Below, piece after piece: positions 9,463 through 16,657 of a stretch of DNA of 64,000 nt; the stretch's first letter is position 1, and every line of letters starts with the position of its first letter. The notes under the pieces were generated by a model. That model saw nothing but the letters and a program-made list of their open reading frames with translations. It was not told the origin of the DNA and ran no database searches. This DNA comes from Anthropogastromicrobium sp052273485 (GTDB taxonomy: Bacteria; Bacillota; Clostridia; Lachnospirales; Lachnospiraceae): the NCBI GenBank assembly GCA_052273485.1, contig DAVZID010000011.1:1-64000 (forward strand). Direction: 5' to 3'. Both the position numbers and the translations under genes were made by a program.

Positions 9463-9567
9463 GAAAGCGCCTCGACGATTGTGTCTCGGCGCTTTCTAAC
9501 AGTTCTGACTCGTCAAATCTTCATGCAAGCATGCGGTTTATCCGAGTCTAATGTGACGCGTGAACTG
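9463..9567 (-). other. Structured region between pta and yceD
   Basis: About 105 bases after the pta stop contain several nested inverted repeats: GAAAGCGCC/GGCGCTTTC (9463-9471 and 9488-9496), ACAGTTC/GAACTGT (9500-9506 and 9561-9567), GACTCG/CGAGTC (9507-9512 and 9543-9548) and CATGC/GCATG (9522-9533). None is followed by a clear T-tract on the minus strand. It may be a processed 3' structure of pta, a terminator with poor T-run, or a small RNA. The position is where ackA lies in many relatives. Confidence 0.4.
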
Positions 9568-9571
9568 TAAA

Positions 9572-10567
9572 TTACATATTCTGTGCCTGAACAGCGGTGA
9601 TCGCAACAACACCTACGATGTCATCTGCGAAGCATCCTCTGGACAGATCGTTTACAGGAGCGCCGATGCCCTGAGTAACTGGGCCGTATGCTTCTGCCTT
9701 TGCAAGTCTCTGAACCAGCTTGTAGCCGATGTTTCCTGCATCCAGATTCGGGAAGATCAGAACATTTGCATGACCTGCAACGGTGCTGTCTGGAGCCTTG
9801 GAAGCTGCTACGGACGGAACAAGTGCTGCATCTAACTGAAGCTCGCCATCAACGTCAAGCTCTGGATACTGCTCTTTTGCAATCTTGGTAGCCTCTACAA
9901 CCTTTGTTACCAGATCGTGCTTAGCACTTCCCTTTGTGGAATGGGACAGCATAGCAACCTTTGCCTTCTTGCCAGTCAGCTGCTCGAAGGACTCTGCGGA
10001 AGATGCTGCGATTGCTGCTAACTCTTCCGGATTTGGATCCTGATTCAGACCACAATCACCAAATACAAATACGCCGTCCTCACCATACTCGCAGTTCGGA
10101 ACGATCATTAAGAAGAATGCGGAAACTAACTTGCAGCCTGGCTTTGTCTTGATGATCTGCAGACACGGACGAAGTGTGTTAGCGGTAGAATGGCATGCAC
10201 CAGATACCATACCATCAGCATCACCAGCCTTGATCATCAGACAGCCATAATATGCGTAATCAGACAGAGCCTGCTTTCTAGCCTCTTCCTTGGTCAGACC
10301 CTTCTTCTTTCTTAACTCAACGAACAGATCCAGATACTCCTCGGTCTTCTCATATGTAGCTGGGTCAATGATGGTAGCACCAGTTACATCGTAACCCTTA
10401 CCGTACTTTTCAACCTCTTCCGGGCTTCCCAGAATGATCAGGTTTGCAATACCTTCCTTTAAGATCTTCTCTGCTGCCTCCCAAGTTCTTTTGTCCATAG
10501 ACTCTGGCAGAATGATTGTCTTCTTATCGGCCTTTGCTTTTGCCTTAATCTCATCAATAAATCCCAT
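9572..10567 (-). CDS. pta: Phosphate acetyltransferase
   Basis: Interconverts acetyl-CoA and acetyl phosphate in the acetate fermentation pathway. The 331-residue protein is the short single-domain Pta typical of Clostridia (start MGFIDEIKAKAK; ILPES near residue 22; SGACHSTANTLRP and the DLSRGCFADD C-terminal segment). The start at 10567 matches the family N-terminus; an AAAGGAG site lies 14 bases upstream, a little far. No acetate kinase gene follows, unlike the usual pta-ackA pair. Its own promoter is visible at 10628-10656. Confidence 0.96.
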   Translation of the reverse strand: MGFIDEIKAKAKADKKTIILPESMDKRTWEAAEKILKEGIANLIILGSPEEVEKYGKGYDVTGATIIDPATYEKTEEYLDLFVELRKKKGLTKEEARKQALSDYAYYGCLMIKAGDADGMVSGACHSTANTLRPCLQIIKTKPGCKLVSAFFLMIVPNCEYGEDGVFVFGDCGLNQDPNPEELAAIAASSAESFEQLTGKKAKVAMLSHSTKGSAKHDLVTKVVEATKIAKEQYPELDVDGELQLDAALVPSVAASKAPDSTVAGHANVLIFPNLDAGNIGYKLVQRLAKAEAYGPVTQGIGAPVNDLSRGCFADDIVGVVAITAVQAQNM

Positions 10568-10627
10568 GATACTCTTTAATTCTCCTTTCATTCTTTGGAC
10601 GCGCTAAGCGTCGTCCCTCTTTTATCA

Positions 10628-10656
10628 ATTATAGTACAATCCCTTCGGTTAGGCAA
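10628..10656 (-). promoter_or_regulatory. Predicted promoter of pta
   Basis: Minus-strand TTGCCT (10651-10656), a 17-base spacer and a perfect TATAAT (10628-10633), about 60 bases before the pta start. Confidence 0.65.
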
Positions 10657-10728
10657 GACAGGATTTTCCATATTTTTGTTTCTTTTGCGGTACAAAAAGT
10701 TTTTTTGTGGTATTCGCACTTTTTTTGT

Positions 10729-10748
10729 CGTATACTATAGCGTATACG
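10729..10748. promoter_or_regulatory. Inverted repeat between pta and tmcAL
   Basis: CGTATAC and GTATACG, 7-bp perfect arms with a 6-base spacer, lie between the divergent pta and tmcAL genes, about 75 bases upstream of the pta -35 and 130 bases before tmcAL. It looks like a protein-binding dyad. The rest of this 310-base intergenic stretch shows only the pta promoter and A/T-rich sequence. Confidence 0.35.
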
Positions 10749-10877
10749 ATAACGCATATGATTATATTGCAAGCTACCGTTCACGGAAATGGCATACTCT
10801 GAATCAGTTCCGAGACGAGGGGCTTTCTTAAATCTTGTCGTGAACAATAACGATTTCAGGAAGGATTTTTTATTTAT

Positions 10878-12173
10878 ATGAAGACAGTTGGAATTATTGC
10901 GGAGTACAACCCCTTTCACAAAGGGCATGCCTACCATATTCAAAAAGCGAAAGAAGCCGCCGGAGCCAACTTTGTCGTTGTTGCTATGAGCGGAAATTTT
11001 GTGCAGCGCGGCGCACCTGCCATAATTGACAAATATACACGCACCAAAATGGCACTTGACGGCGGCGCCGATCTGGTTTTTGAACTTCCTGTGCCATTTG
11101 CAACGGCTGCTGCTCCGATCTTTGCCAAGGCCGGTGTGTCCCTGTTTCATCATCTAGGCTGTGTAGATGCACTGTGCTTTGGGAGTGAATCTGGTAATGT
11201 AGACTCTCTTATTGCAACTGCACGCATCCTGATGGAGGAACCTCCCGAATACAAGATGTTTTTGCAGCGCTTTTTAAAGGAAGGAAACAGCTATCCAAAG
11301 AGTGTACAAATGGCAATGCAGGCGATGGGAGCCGAACTTTCTGCTTCGCCAAATGATACGCTTGCCGTGGAATATAGTAAGGCATTATTAAAATATAATC
11401 GTGCGATCACACCGATTGCAATCATGAGGCAGGGAAACGGGTATCATGAAACAAGTCTGTCCTCGGGTTTTGCCAGTGCTTCTGCTATCCGAAATCAGAT
11501 TGAACAGCAGATTAAAACGCTTACTGAAACTAAGTTCATTTCTTCTGTTCACTCGATCAATTTGGAGCGCTCTTCTGCTATTTCTGCGCTTGAACCATTT
11601 CTCCCTGAAACTTCATTTTCACGAATGAAAGATTCCTTTTATCATACCTTTCCCGTGACCGAGGATGATTTCTCACTTGCACTCGCAATGATTTTAAATG
11701 CTGGTCAGATGACAAATGGTATGAGTATTTTACAGGCAGCCGATATGACACCAGAGCTATCGGATCGAATACAACGCATTCTCTCTAGCGGACAGCTTTT
11801 CACTTTCAGCGAGCTAGCCGAAGCGCTAAAAACAAAAAATATTACACGCGCCCGTATTAATCGTGCGCTTCTTCACTGTCTGCTTACTATTAGTAAGAAT
11901 GCAATCGAAGAATTTCGTGCCCATGATTTTTGCTCCTATGCACGCATTCTTGGATTTAAAAAAGAAGCATCACCACTATTAAAGGCAATCAAAAGCAATG
12001 CGGATATTCCTATCATCACAAAGCTTGCAGACGCAAAAAACAAGCTCGATGAAACAGGAAAAAAACTCCTATCCCACGAGCTTGGCGCTTCGTTTCTCTA
12101 CCGTCAGGCCGTCCGATGCAAGTTTCATGAAACACTTCCAGATGAGTACCGTGCTGGTGTGATTATTCGATAA
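10878..12173 (+). CDS. tmcAL: tRNA(Met) cytidine acetate ligase (YlbM)
   Basis: TmcAL-family enzymes use acetate and ATP to acetylate the wobble cytidine of elongator tRNA-Met. The 431-residue protein opens with VGIIAEYNPFHKGHAYHI, carrying the nucleotidyltransferase HxGH-type motif (HKGH), followed by VVAMSGNFVQRGAPA and the C-terminal domain of this family (FKKEASPLL near residue 360). It stands alone between the divergent pta and the convergent dihydrofolate reductase gene, with a terminator directly after it. Confidence 0.92.
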   Translation: MKTVGIIAEYNPFHKGHAYHIQKAKEAAGANFVVVAMSGNFVQRGAPAIIDKYTRTKMALDGGADLVFELPVPFATAAAPIFAKAGVSLFHHLGCVDALCFGSESGNVDSLIATARILMEEPPEYKMFLQRFLKEGNSYPKSVQMAMQAMGAELSASPNDTLAVEYSKALLKYNRAITPIAIMRQGNGYHETSLSSGFASASAIRNQIEQQIKTLTETKFISSVHSINLERSSAISALEPFLPETSFSRMKDSFYHTFPVTEDDFSLALAMILNAGQMTNGMSILQAADMTPELSDRIQRILSSGQLFTFSELAEALKTKNITRARINRALLHCLLTISKNAIEEFRAHDFCSYARILGFKKEASPLLKAIKSNADIPIITKLADAKNKLDETGKKLLSHELGASFLYRQAVRCKFHETLPDEYRAGVIIR

Positions 12174-12178
12174 TGAAT

Positions 12179-12218
12179 CAGAGCCGCTTGCAGTTTGCAA
12201 AACGGCTCTGGTATTTTT
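12179..12218 (+). terminator. Terminator after tmcAL
   Basis: CAGAGCCG pairs perfectly with CGGCTCTG, with further TTGCA/TGCAA pairing inside, followed by TATTTTT. It lies 5 bases after the tmcAL stop and separates it from the convergent gene. Confidence 0.8.
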
Positions 12219-12228
12219 GTCACTTATT

Positions 12229-12768
12229 TTATTGGAGATTCGTGCAAGAAAATTCGTGACTTTCGTCAGGAGTCATTGACTTGTGCTTTCTTTCGTAGCA
12301 ACGAAAATCATAGACAAGATCAAAATAGGTCTGCTCATCGCTAACATCGGTTAATGTCCATTCCTCAGAGGAAATCTCCGGAAAGAAGGTATCTGCCTCA
12401 TAGACATAATCAATTCGTGTTAGATGAATGCGATCTGCATACGGAAGAAATTTGCGGTAAATGCTCTCGCCGCCGATCACATAGACATCCTCACTGCGGT
12501 ACTGTTTGATCTGCTCAAGCACCTCATCTACGCTGTGACAAATGATTGCACCCTTGCATGTATAATCTTGATTATGTGTTAATACAATGTTCGTGCGACC
12601 TTCAAGCACACGGCCTCCCGGAAGACTCTCTAAGGTCTTTCTTCCCATGATAACGACCTTTCCGATCGTTTCCTTTCGAAACAGCTGTTGGTCAAACGGG
12701 ATGGTAACAAGAAGCTTTCCCTGATAACCAATTCCATTTTTCTTATCTGCTGCAACAATAATATTCAT
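12229..12768 (-). CDS. folA: Dihydrofolate reductase
   Basis: Reduces dihydrofolate to tetrahydrofolate with NADPH. The 179-residue protein has IIVAADKKNGIGYQGKL at the N-terminus, the acidic active-site residue in PFDQQLF (near residue 26), the NADPH loop VVIMGRKTLESLPG and VIGGESIYRKF. The usually conserved LPW before the active-site acid reads LLVTIP, so both the proline and the tryptophan are replaced. The family is clear, but this loop is divergent. Thymidylate synthase is not adjacent. Confidence 0.93.
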   Translation of the reverse strand: MNIIVAADKKNGIGYQGKLLVTIPFDQQLFRKETIGKVVIMGRKTLESLPGGRVLEGRTNIVLTHNQDYTCKGAIICHSVDEVLEQIKQYRSEDVYVIGGESIYRKFLPYADRIHLTRIDYVYEADTFFPEISSEEWTLTDVSDEQTYFDLVYDFRCYERKHKSMTPDESHEFSCTNLQ

Positions 12769-12797
12769 ATTTCTTTTACCTGTCTTACTTTTTCTTA

Positions 12798-14162
12798 TTA
12801 GTTCTTAAAGCTGTGAATTGGAGCTGGGATGCGTCCGCCTCTATTGACAAAGGCGCTGCAATCCTTTGTGTTGACTGGCATGATCGGTGCATAGCCAAGC
12901 AGTCCGCCAAACTCTGCGGTGTCACCCACCTTTTTACCGATGACTGGAATCACACGAACGGCTGTTGTCTTCTGGTTTACCATACCAATCGCTGCCTCAT
13001 CTGCAATAATGCCAGAGATGGTTGCTGCGCTGGTATCACCCGGAATCGCAATCATATCAAGACCAACGGAGCATACACAAGTCATAGCCTCAAGCTTCTC
13101 AATGCAAAGATTTCCATGCGCTGCTGCCTCGATCATATTGCGGTCCTCGCTGACCGGAATAAATGCACCGCTCAAGCCACCGACATAGGAGGATGCCATG
13201 ATGCCGCCCTTCTTTACCTGATCGTTTAACATAGCAAGCGCTGCGGTAGTGCCCGGTGCACCAACCTCCTCTAAGCCAATTTCCTCTAAGATCTCAGCTA
13301 CGCTGTCGCCCACTGCCGGCGTCGGAGCAAGGGACAGATCGATAATACCAAACGGAACACCCAGTCTACGACTGGCTTCCTGTGCAACCAACTGACCTAC
13401 TCTGGTAATCTTAAATGCAGTCTTTTTAATGGTCTCGCAAAGCACCTCGAAATTCTGTCCACGTACCTGTGAAATTGCATGCATCACAACGCCTGGGCCA
13501 CTGACACCGACATTGATAATCGCATCCGCCTCTGTCACACCATGGAATGCACCTGCCATAAATGGATTATCATCCGGTGCGTTGCAAAATACAACAAGCT
13601 TTGCACAGCCAAGCGAATCCTGTTCCTTTGTGTACTCTGCTGTTTCCTTTACAATGCTTCCCATTAAACGAACCGCATCCATATTAATTCCAGTCTTTGT
13701 GGAACCGATATTGACGGAGCTGCACACACGGTCGGTTACGGCAAGTGCCTTCGGAATTGAGCGAATTAACAGTTCATCGGCCTTTGTCATACCCTTGCTT
13801 ACCAGTGCAGAATAACCGCCGAGAAAGTTTACGCCAACCTCTTTTGCTGCCTTGTCCAGTGTCTTTGCGATCTCAACGAAATCGTCGCTTGTCTTGCATG
13901 CTGCACCACCGACAAGGGCGATCGGTGTTACGCTGATTCGTTTGTTGACGATCGGAATACCATACTCCTTCTCGATGTCCTGTCCGGTTGACACCAGATT
14001 CTTTGCCAGTGTTGTAATCTTGTTATAAATATTTTCACAGACCTTTTCAACCGAGCTGTCGATACAGTCAAGCAGGCTGATACCCATTGTGATGGTACGC
14101 ACATCCAGCTTTTCCTGTGTGATCATGTTGTTGGTCTCGTTTACTTCAAACATATTTATCAT
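12798..14162 (-). CDS. DUF711 / UPF0210 (PFL-like) family protein
   Basis: A 454-residue member of the UPF0210 family, widespread in Firmicutes and distantly related to pyruvate formate-lyase folds; the reaction is not known to me. Family features include VRTITMGISLLDC near residue 21, GGAACK, and GGLSGAFIPVSED in the C-terminal half. The start at 14162 has AGAGGG nine bases upstream. It follows the small ACT-domain gene by 44 bases, a pairing conserved in many Clostridia, which suggests amino-acid-responsive regulation. Confidence 0.9.
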   Translation of the reverse strand: MINMFEVNETNNMITQEKLDVRTITMGISLLDCIDSSVEKVCENIYNKITTLAKNLVSTGQDIEKEYGIPIVNKRISVTPIALVGGAACKTSDDFVEIAKTLDKAAKEVGVNFLGGYSALVSKGMTKADELLIRSIPKALAVTDRVCSSVNIGSTKTGINMDAVRLMGSIVKETAEYTKEQDSLGCAKLVVFCNAPDDNPFMAGAFHGVTEADAIINVGVSGPGVVMHAISQVRGQNFEVLCETIKKTAFKITRVGQLVAQEASRRLGVPFGIIDLSLAPTPAVGDSVAEILEEIGLEEVGAPGTTAALAMLNDQVKKGGIMASSYVGGLSGAFIPVSEDRNMIEAAAHGNLCIEKLEAMTCVCSVGLDMIAIPGDTSAATISGIIADEAAIGMVNQKTTAVRVIPVIGKKVGDTAEFGGLLGYAPIMPVNTKDCSAFVNRGGRIPAPIHSFKN

Positions 14163-14206
14163 AGGAAGCTACCCTCTTTCTGCTTTGATGTTTTATTCAG
14201 TGAAAA

Positions 14207-14479
14207 TTAAATGCGGTGCATTTTTGTGAAGATCTCTTCCTTTTGGCAGTGAACCTCTACGCCAAGCTTCTTGCCAAGCTCTTCAAGCTCTGTTACACAA
14301 TCAACAAAATTTCCTTCGATATCGCTGATATCAACGATCATCATCATGTTGAAATATCCCTGTACGATCGTCTGGGAAATATCCAGAATATTTACTTTTT
14401 TTTCTGCCAGATACGTACAGATTCCTGCAATAATACCTACTGTGTCTTTTCCTACTACTGTGATAACTGCTTTCGTCAT
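14207..14479 (-). CDS. ACT domain protein (UPF0237)
   Basis: A stand-alone 90-residue ACT domain protein (AVITVVGKDTVGIIAGI at the N-terminus). ACT domains bind amino acids or similar ligands and form dimers. It immediately precedes the DUF711 gene on the same strand and is probably its regulatory partner; this functional link is inferred from conserved pairing. Confidence 0.9.
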   Translation of the reverse strand: MTKAVITVVGKDTVGIIAGICTYLAEKKVNILDISQTIVQGYFNMMMIVDISDIEGNFVDCVTELEELGKKLGVEVHCQKEEIFTKMHRI

Positions 14480-14500
14480 GTTCGAAACCCTGCCTCTCTC

Positions 14501-15298
14501 TTATATGTAGATTACTTCTGACATCGCATCCCGTCTAGCAACTGTGATTGGGAAATCACCGGAGTGGTATGGATTCTCCCCCATGTTCACCTCACAGCAG
14601 ACGGTCTCATAAGCAAGCTCGGCATAATTATTCTCTTTGCTTAAATGACCCAAAACGATGTGCTTCATGCCATCGTGAAGCAACTCATTTAGCAAATGGC
14701 CCGCTGCTTCATTAGACAGATGGCCTTTCTGACCAAGGATGCGCCGTTTTAGTGGAAACGGATATGGTCCGACCTCGAGCATATGCACATCATGATTTGC
14801 CTCAAGTAAAACAGCATCGAGTCCTAACAGGTGATTGACGGTATACTGACTGTATACGCCAAGATCCGTGACCACACCAACCGCATGGCCTTCGGCTTCT
14901 GCGCGATACCCCACTGGATTGACCGCATCGTGGCTGTTTGAAAATGGTGTAACAGTAAAATCGCCGACCACGATTTGCTCATCTGCACGAACCGGACGGT
15001 ACAGCTCTGGATCAATCTCTTTTTTCACATCCATGCGCTCGATGGCTTCAAGCGTCTCTTTCGTGCCATAAAGTGGTACGTGATGCTTCTTTGAGAACAC
15101 GCGCAGACCGCTGATGTGGTCGCTGTGCTCATGTGTGATCAAAACTCCGTTAAGCTCATCCGGCTTGATGCCCAGATCCTGCACTCCGGTGTCGATGCGC
15201 TTGCAGCTGATTCCTGCGTCCACCAAAAGGTGGGTGTGATCGGTGCCGATATAGGTGCAGTTTCCGCTGCTTCCACTGGCTATCGTGACAAATCTCAT
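14501..15298 (-). CDS. MBL-fold metallohydrolase, WalJ/YycJ family
   Basis: Metallo-beta-lactamase fold hydrolase related to WalJ/YycJ, which are linked to cell wall and DNA double-strand processing. The 266-residue protein starts MRFVTIASGSSGNC and has the metal motif THEHSDH near residue 58, with further ligands in LLEANHD and IVLGHLS. The start at 15298 has AGGG 8 bases upstream; a longer frame to 15349 has no such site. In many Firmicutes this family sits with walKR, which is not the case here. Confidence 0.9.
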   Translation of the reverse strand: MRFVTIASGSSGNCTYIGTDHTHLLVDAGISCKRIDTGVQDLGIKPDELNGVLITHEHSDHISGLRVFSKKHHVPLYGTKETLEAIERMDVKKEIDPELYRPVRADEQIVVGDFTVTPFSNSHDAVNPVGYRAEAEGHAVGVVTDLGVYSQYTVNHLLGLDAVLLEANHDVHMLEVGPYPFPLKRRILGQKGHLSNEAAGHLLNELLHDGMKHIVLGHLSKENNYAELAYETVCCEVNMGENPYHSGDFPITVARRDAMSEVIYI

Positions 15299-15400
15299 AT
15301 TCAATCCCTGTTTCTTATGCCTTTCTTCCTTATATAAAGATGGTGCCACGAATCATTGTAGCAAGCTACCATGCAAAAGTCAATTGTTTTTATTGTGGCC

Positions 15401-15490
15401 ACCCGGAAGGCTTTGCTACCCGGAAGGTTATGAAATGGTTACCCGAAAGGCTTTGCTACCCGAATAGTTGCGAGGTGGCTACACGGAAAT
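15401..15490 (+). repeat. Alternating 17/23-bp degenerate direct repeats
   Basis: Units beginning ACCCGGAAGG or ACCCGAA(A/T)(A/G)G start at 15401, 15418, 15441, 15458 and, degenerate, 15481, with spacings 17, 23, 17 and 23. The 22-base blocks at 15401 and 15441 differ by one base. The cluster abuts the 5' edge of the broken rhamnosidase fragment. Confidence 0.6.
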
Positions 15491-15519
15491 CTTACGAAGG
15501 GCGGTTCGGCGATTGCGTA

Positions 15520-15954
15520 GATCTTTCCTTTGCTGAGGTAATGGATAAGGAAGGCTATCCAGTCACAAAGGGCGCTACCACGATTTGGGAGCACTGGGAT
15601 GGCATCATGGAAGATGGCAATTTCTGGAGCAAGGATATGAACTCCTACAATCACTATGCATACGGCTCCGTTGCCGACTGGGTCTATGGCACTGCCGCCG
15701 GTATTCTTCCTCGTGAGGATGCACCAGGCTATAAAAAGGTTACAATTGCACCGTATCCAGATACCCGTTTAGACTGGCTTCGCGCCGAGTTAGACACACG
15801 CCACGGTCATATCAGTTCCTTCTGGACAAAAGAGGATTCTGAGTGGCGTTATGAGATTACGGTACCAGTTGAAGCTGATATTGTAATTGATGGTGTTTGC
15901 CATAGCGTAAAGGCTGGCTCCTATTGCTTCTATAGTGAGCAGAAAAGCAAGTAA
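15520..15954 (+). pseudogene. Alpha-L-rhamnosidase (GH78) C-terminal remnant
   Basis: About 145 codons match the C-terminus of GH78 rhamnosidases: GATTIWEHWDGI, MNSYNHYAYGSVADWVYG, and a closing beta-sandwich. Full enzymes have 700-1000 residues, and the catalytic (alpha/alpha)6 barrel is mostly missing. The frame is open back to 15340, but those codons cover the repeat cluster and have no GH78 similarity. It is probably debris of a lost carbohydrate-utilisation gene. No ribosome binding site supports expression. Confidence 0.8.
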
Positions 15955-15971
15955 AATTTATACATAATACA

Positions 15972-16014
15972 ATACCCACATGTTTCCTTTTTGTTAAGGG
16001 AACTATGTGGGTAT
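15972..16014. terminator. Hairpin between GH78 remnant and coaE
   Basis: ATACCCACAT and ATGTGGGTAT pair perfectly, extended by GTTTCC/GGGAAC, giving about 16 bp around a T-rich loop. Neither strand has a strong T-tract after it. It separates two convergent units and probably terminates one or both. Confidence 0.5.
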
Positions 16015-16051
16015 CTGATTGATTGGCAAAATCGCCTTGACTACGATTCGA

Positions 16052-16645
16052 TTAGATTTCTTTTTTCATCTGCTTTTCAATTTGCGCCTTCGTCTCCTCA
16101 ATGCTATGACTATTGTCAATCACAACATGGCTCTCCGCACGAAACTGCGCATCACTCTTTTGTCTTGCAATGGTCTGGCGGCAACGCTCTTCACTGTAGC
16201 CTCTCGATTCCATAATACGCTTTATACGGGTCTGCTCATCGGTGTAAATATACCAGACATCATCGCACAGCAAAATCAAATGACCTTCCGAAAGAAGTGC
16301 CGCTTCAATGACAATCAGCGCATCTGGCTCCTTGTCACGAATTTCCTTGATCATCCATTCAATGCGCACACGCACATTTGGATGTGTAATCGCATTGAGG
16401 CGAAGCGTCTCTAGCGGATTTGAAAATGCAACTGCTGCCAACTTCTTTGTGTTAATCGTCTGATCCTCATTTAAAATTTCTTTTCCAAATGCATTGACGA
16501 TATTCACATAATTTGCCTCACCTGGCTGCATCAGTTCTCGTCCGACCTCATCGGCCAAAATCAACTTTGCATTGTACTCTTTTTCTAAGATCGCCAGCAC
16601 ACTCGACTTTCCGGCGCCGACTCCTCCTGTAATTCCTAGAATCAT
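16052..16645 (-). CDS. coaE: Dephospho-CoA kinase
   Basis: Final step of coenzyme A synthesis, phosphorylating dephospho-CoA. The 197-residue protein has the P-loop GGVGAGKSS at residues 7-15, the ADEVGRELM segment near residue 32, and the KIxRIMESRGYSEE lid region. It begins 12 bases after the polA stop, with AAGGGGG before its start, so polA and coaE are cotranscribed, as is common. Confidence 0.95.
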   Translation of the reverse strand: MILGITGGVGAGKSSVLAILEKEYNAKLILADEVGRELMQPGEANYVNIVNAFGKEILNEDQTINTKKLAAVAFSNPLETLRLNAITHPNVRVRIEWMIKEIRDKEPDALIVIEAALLSEGHLILLCDDVWYIYTDEQTRIKRIMESRGYSEERCRQTIARQKSDAQFRAESHVVIDNSHSIEETKAQIEKQMKKEI

Positions 16646-16657
16646 AATTTTTCCCCC

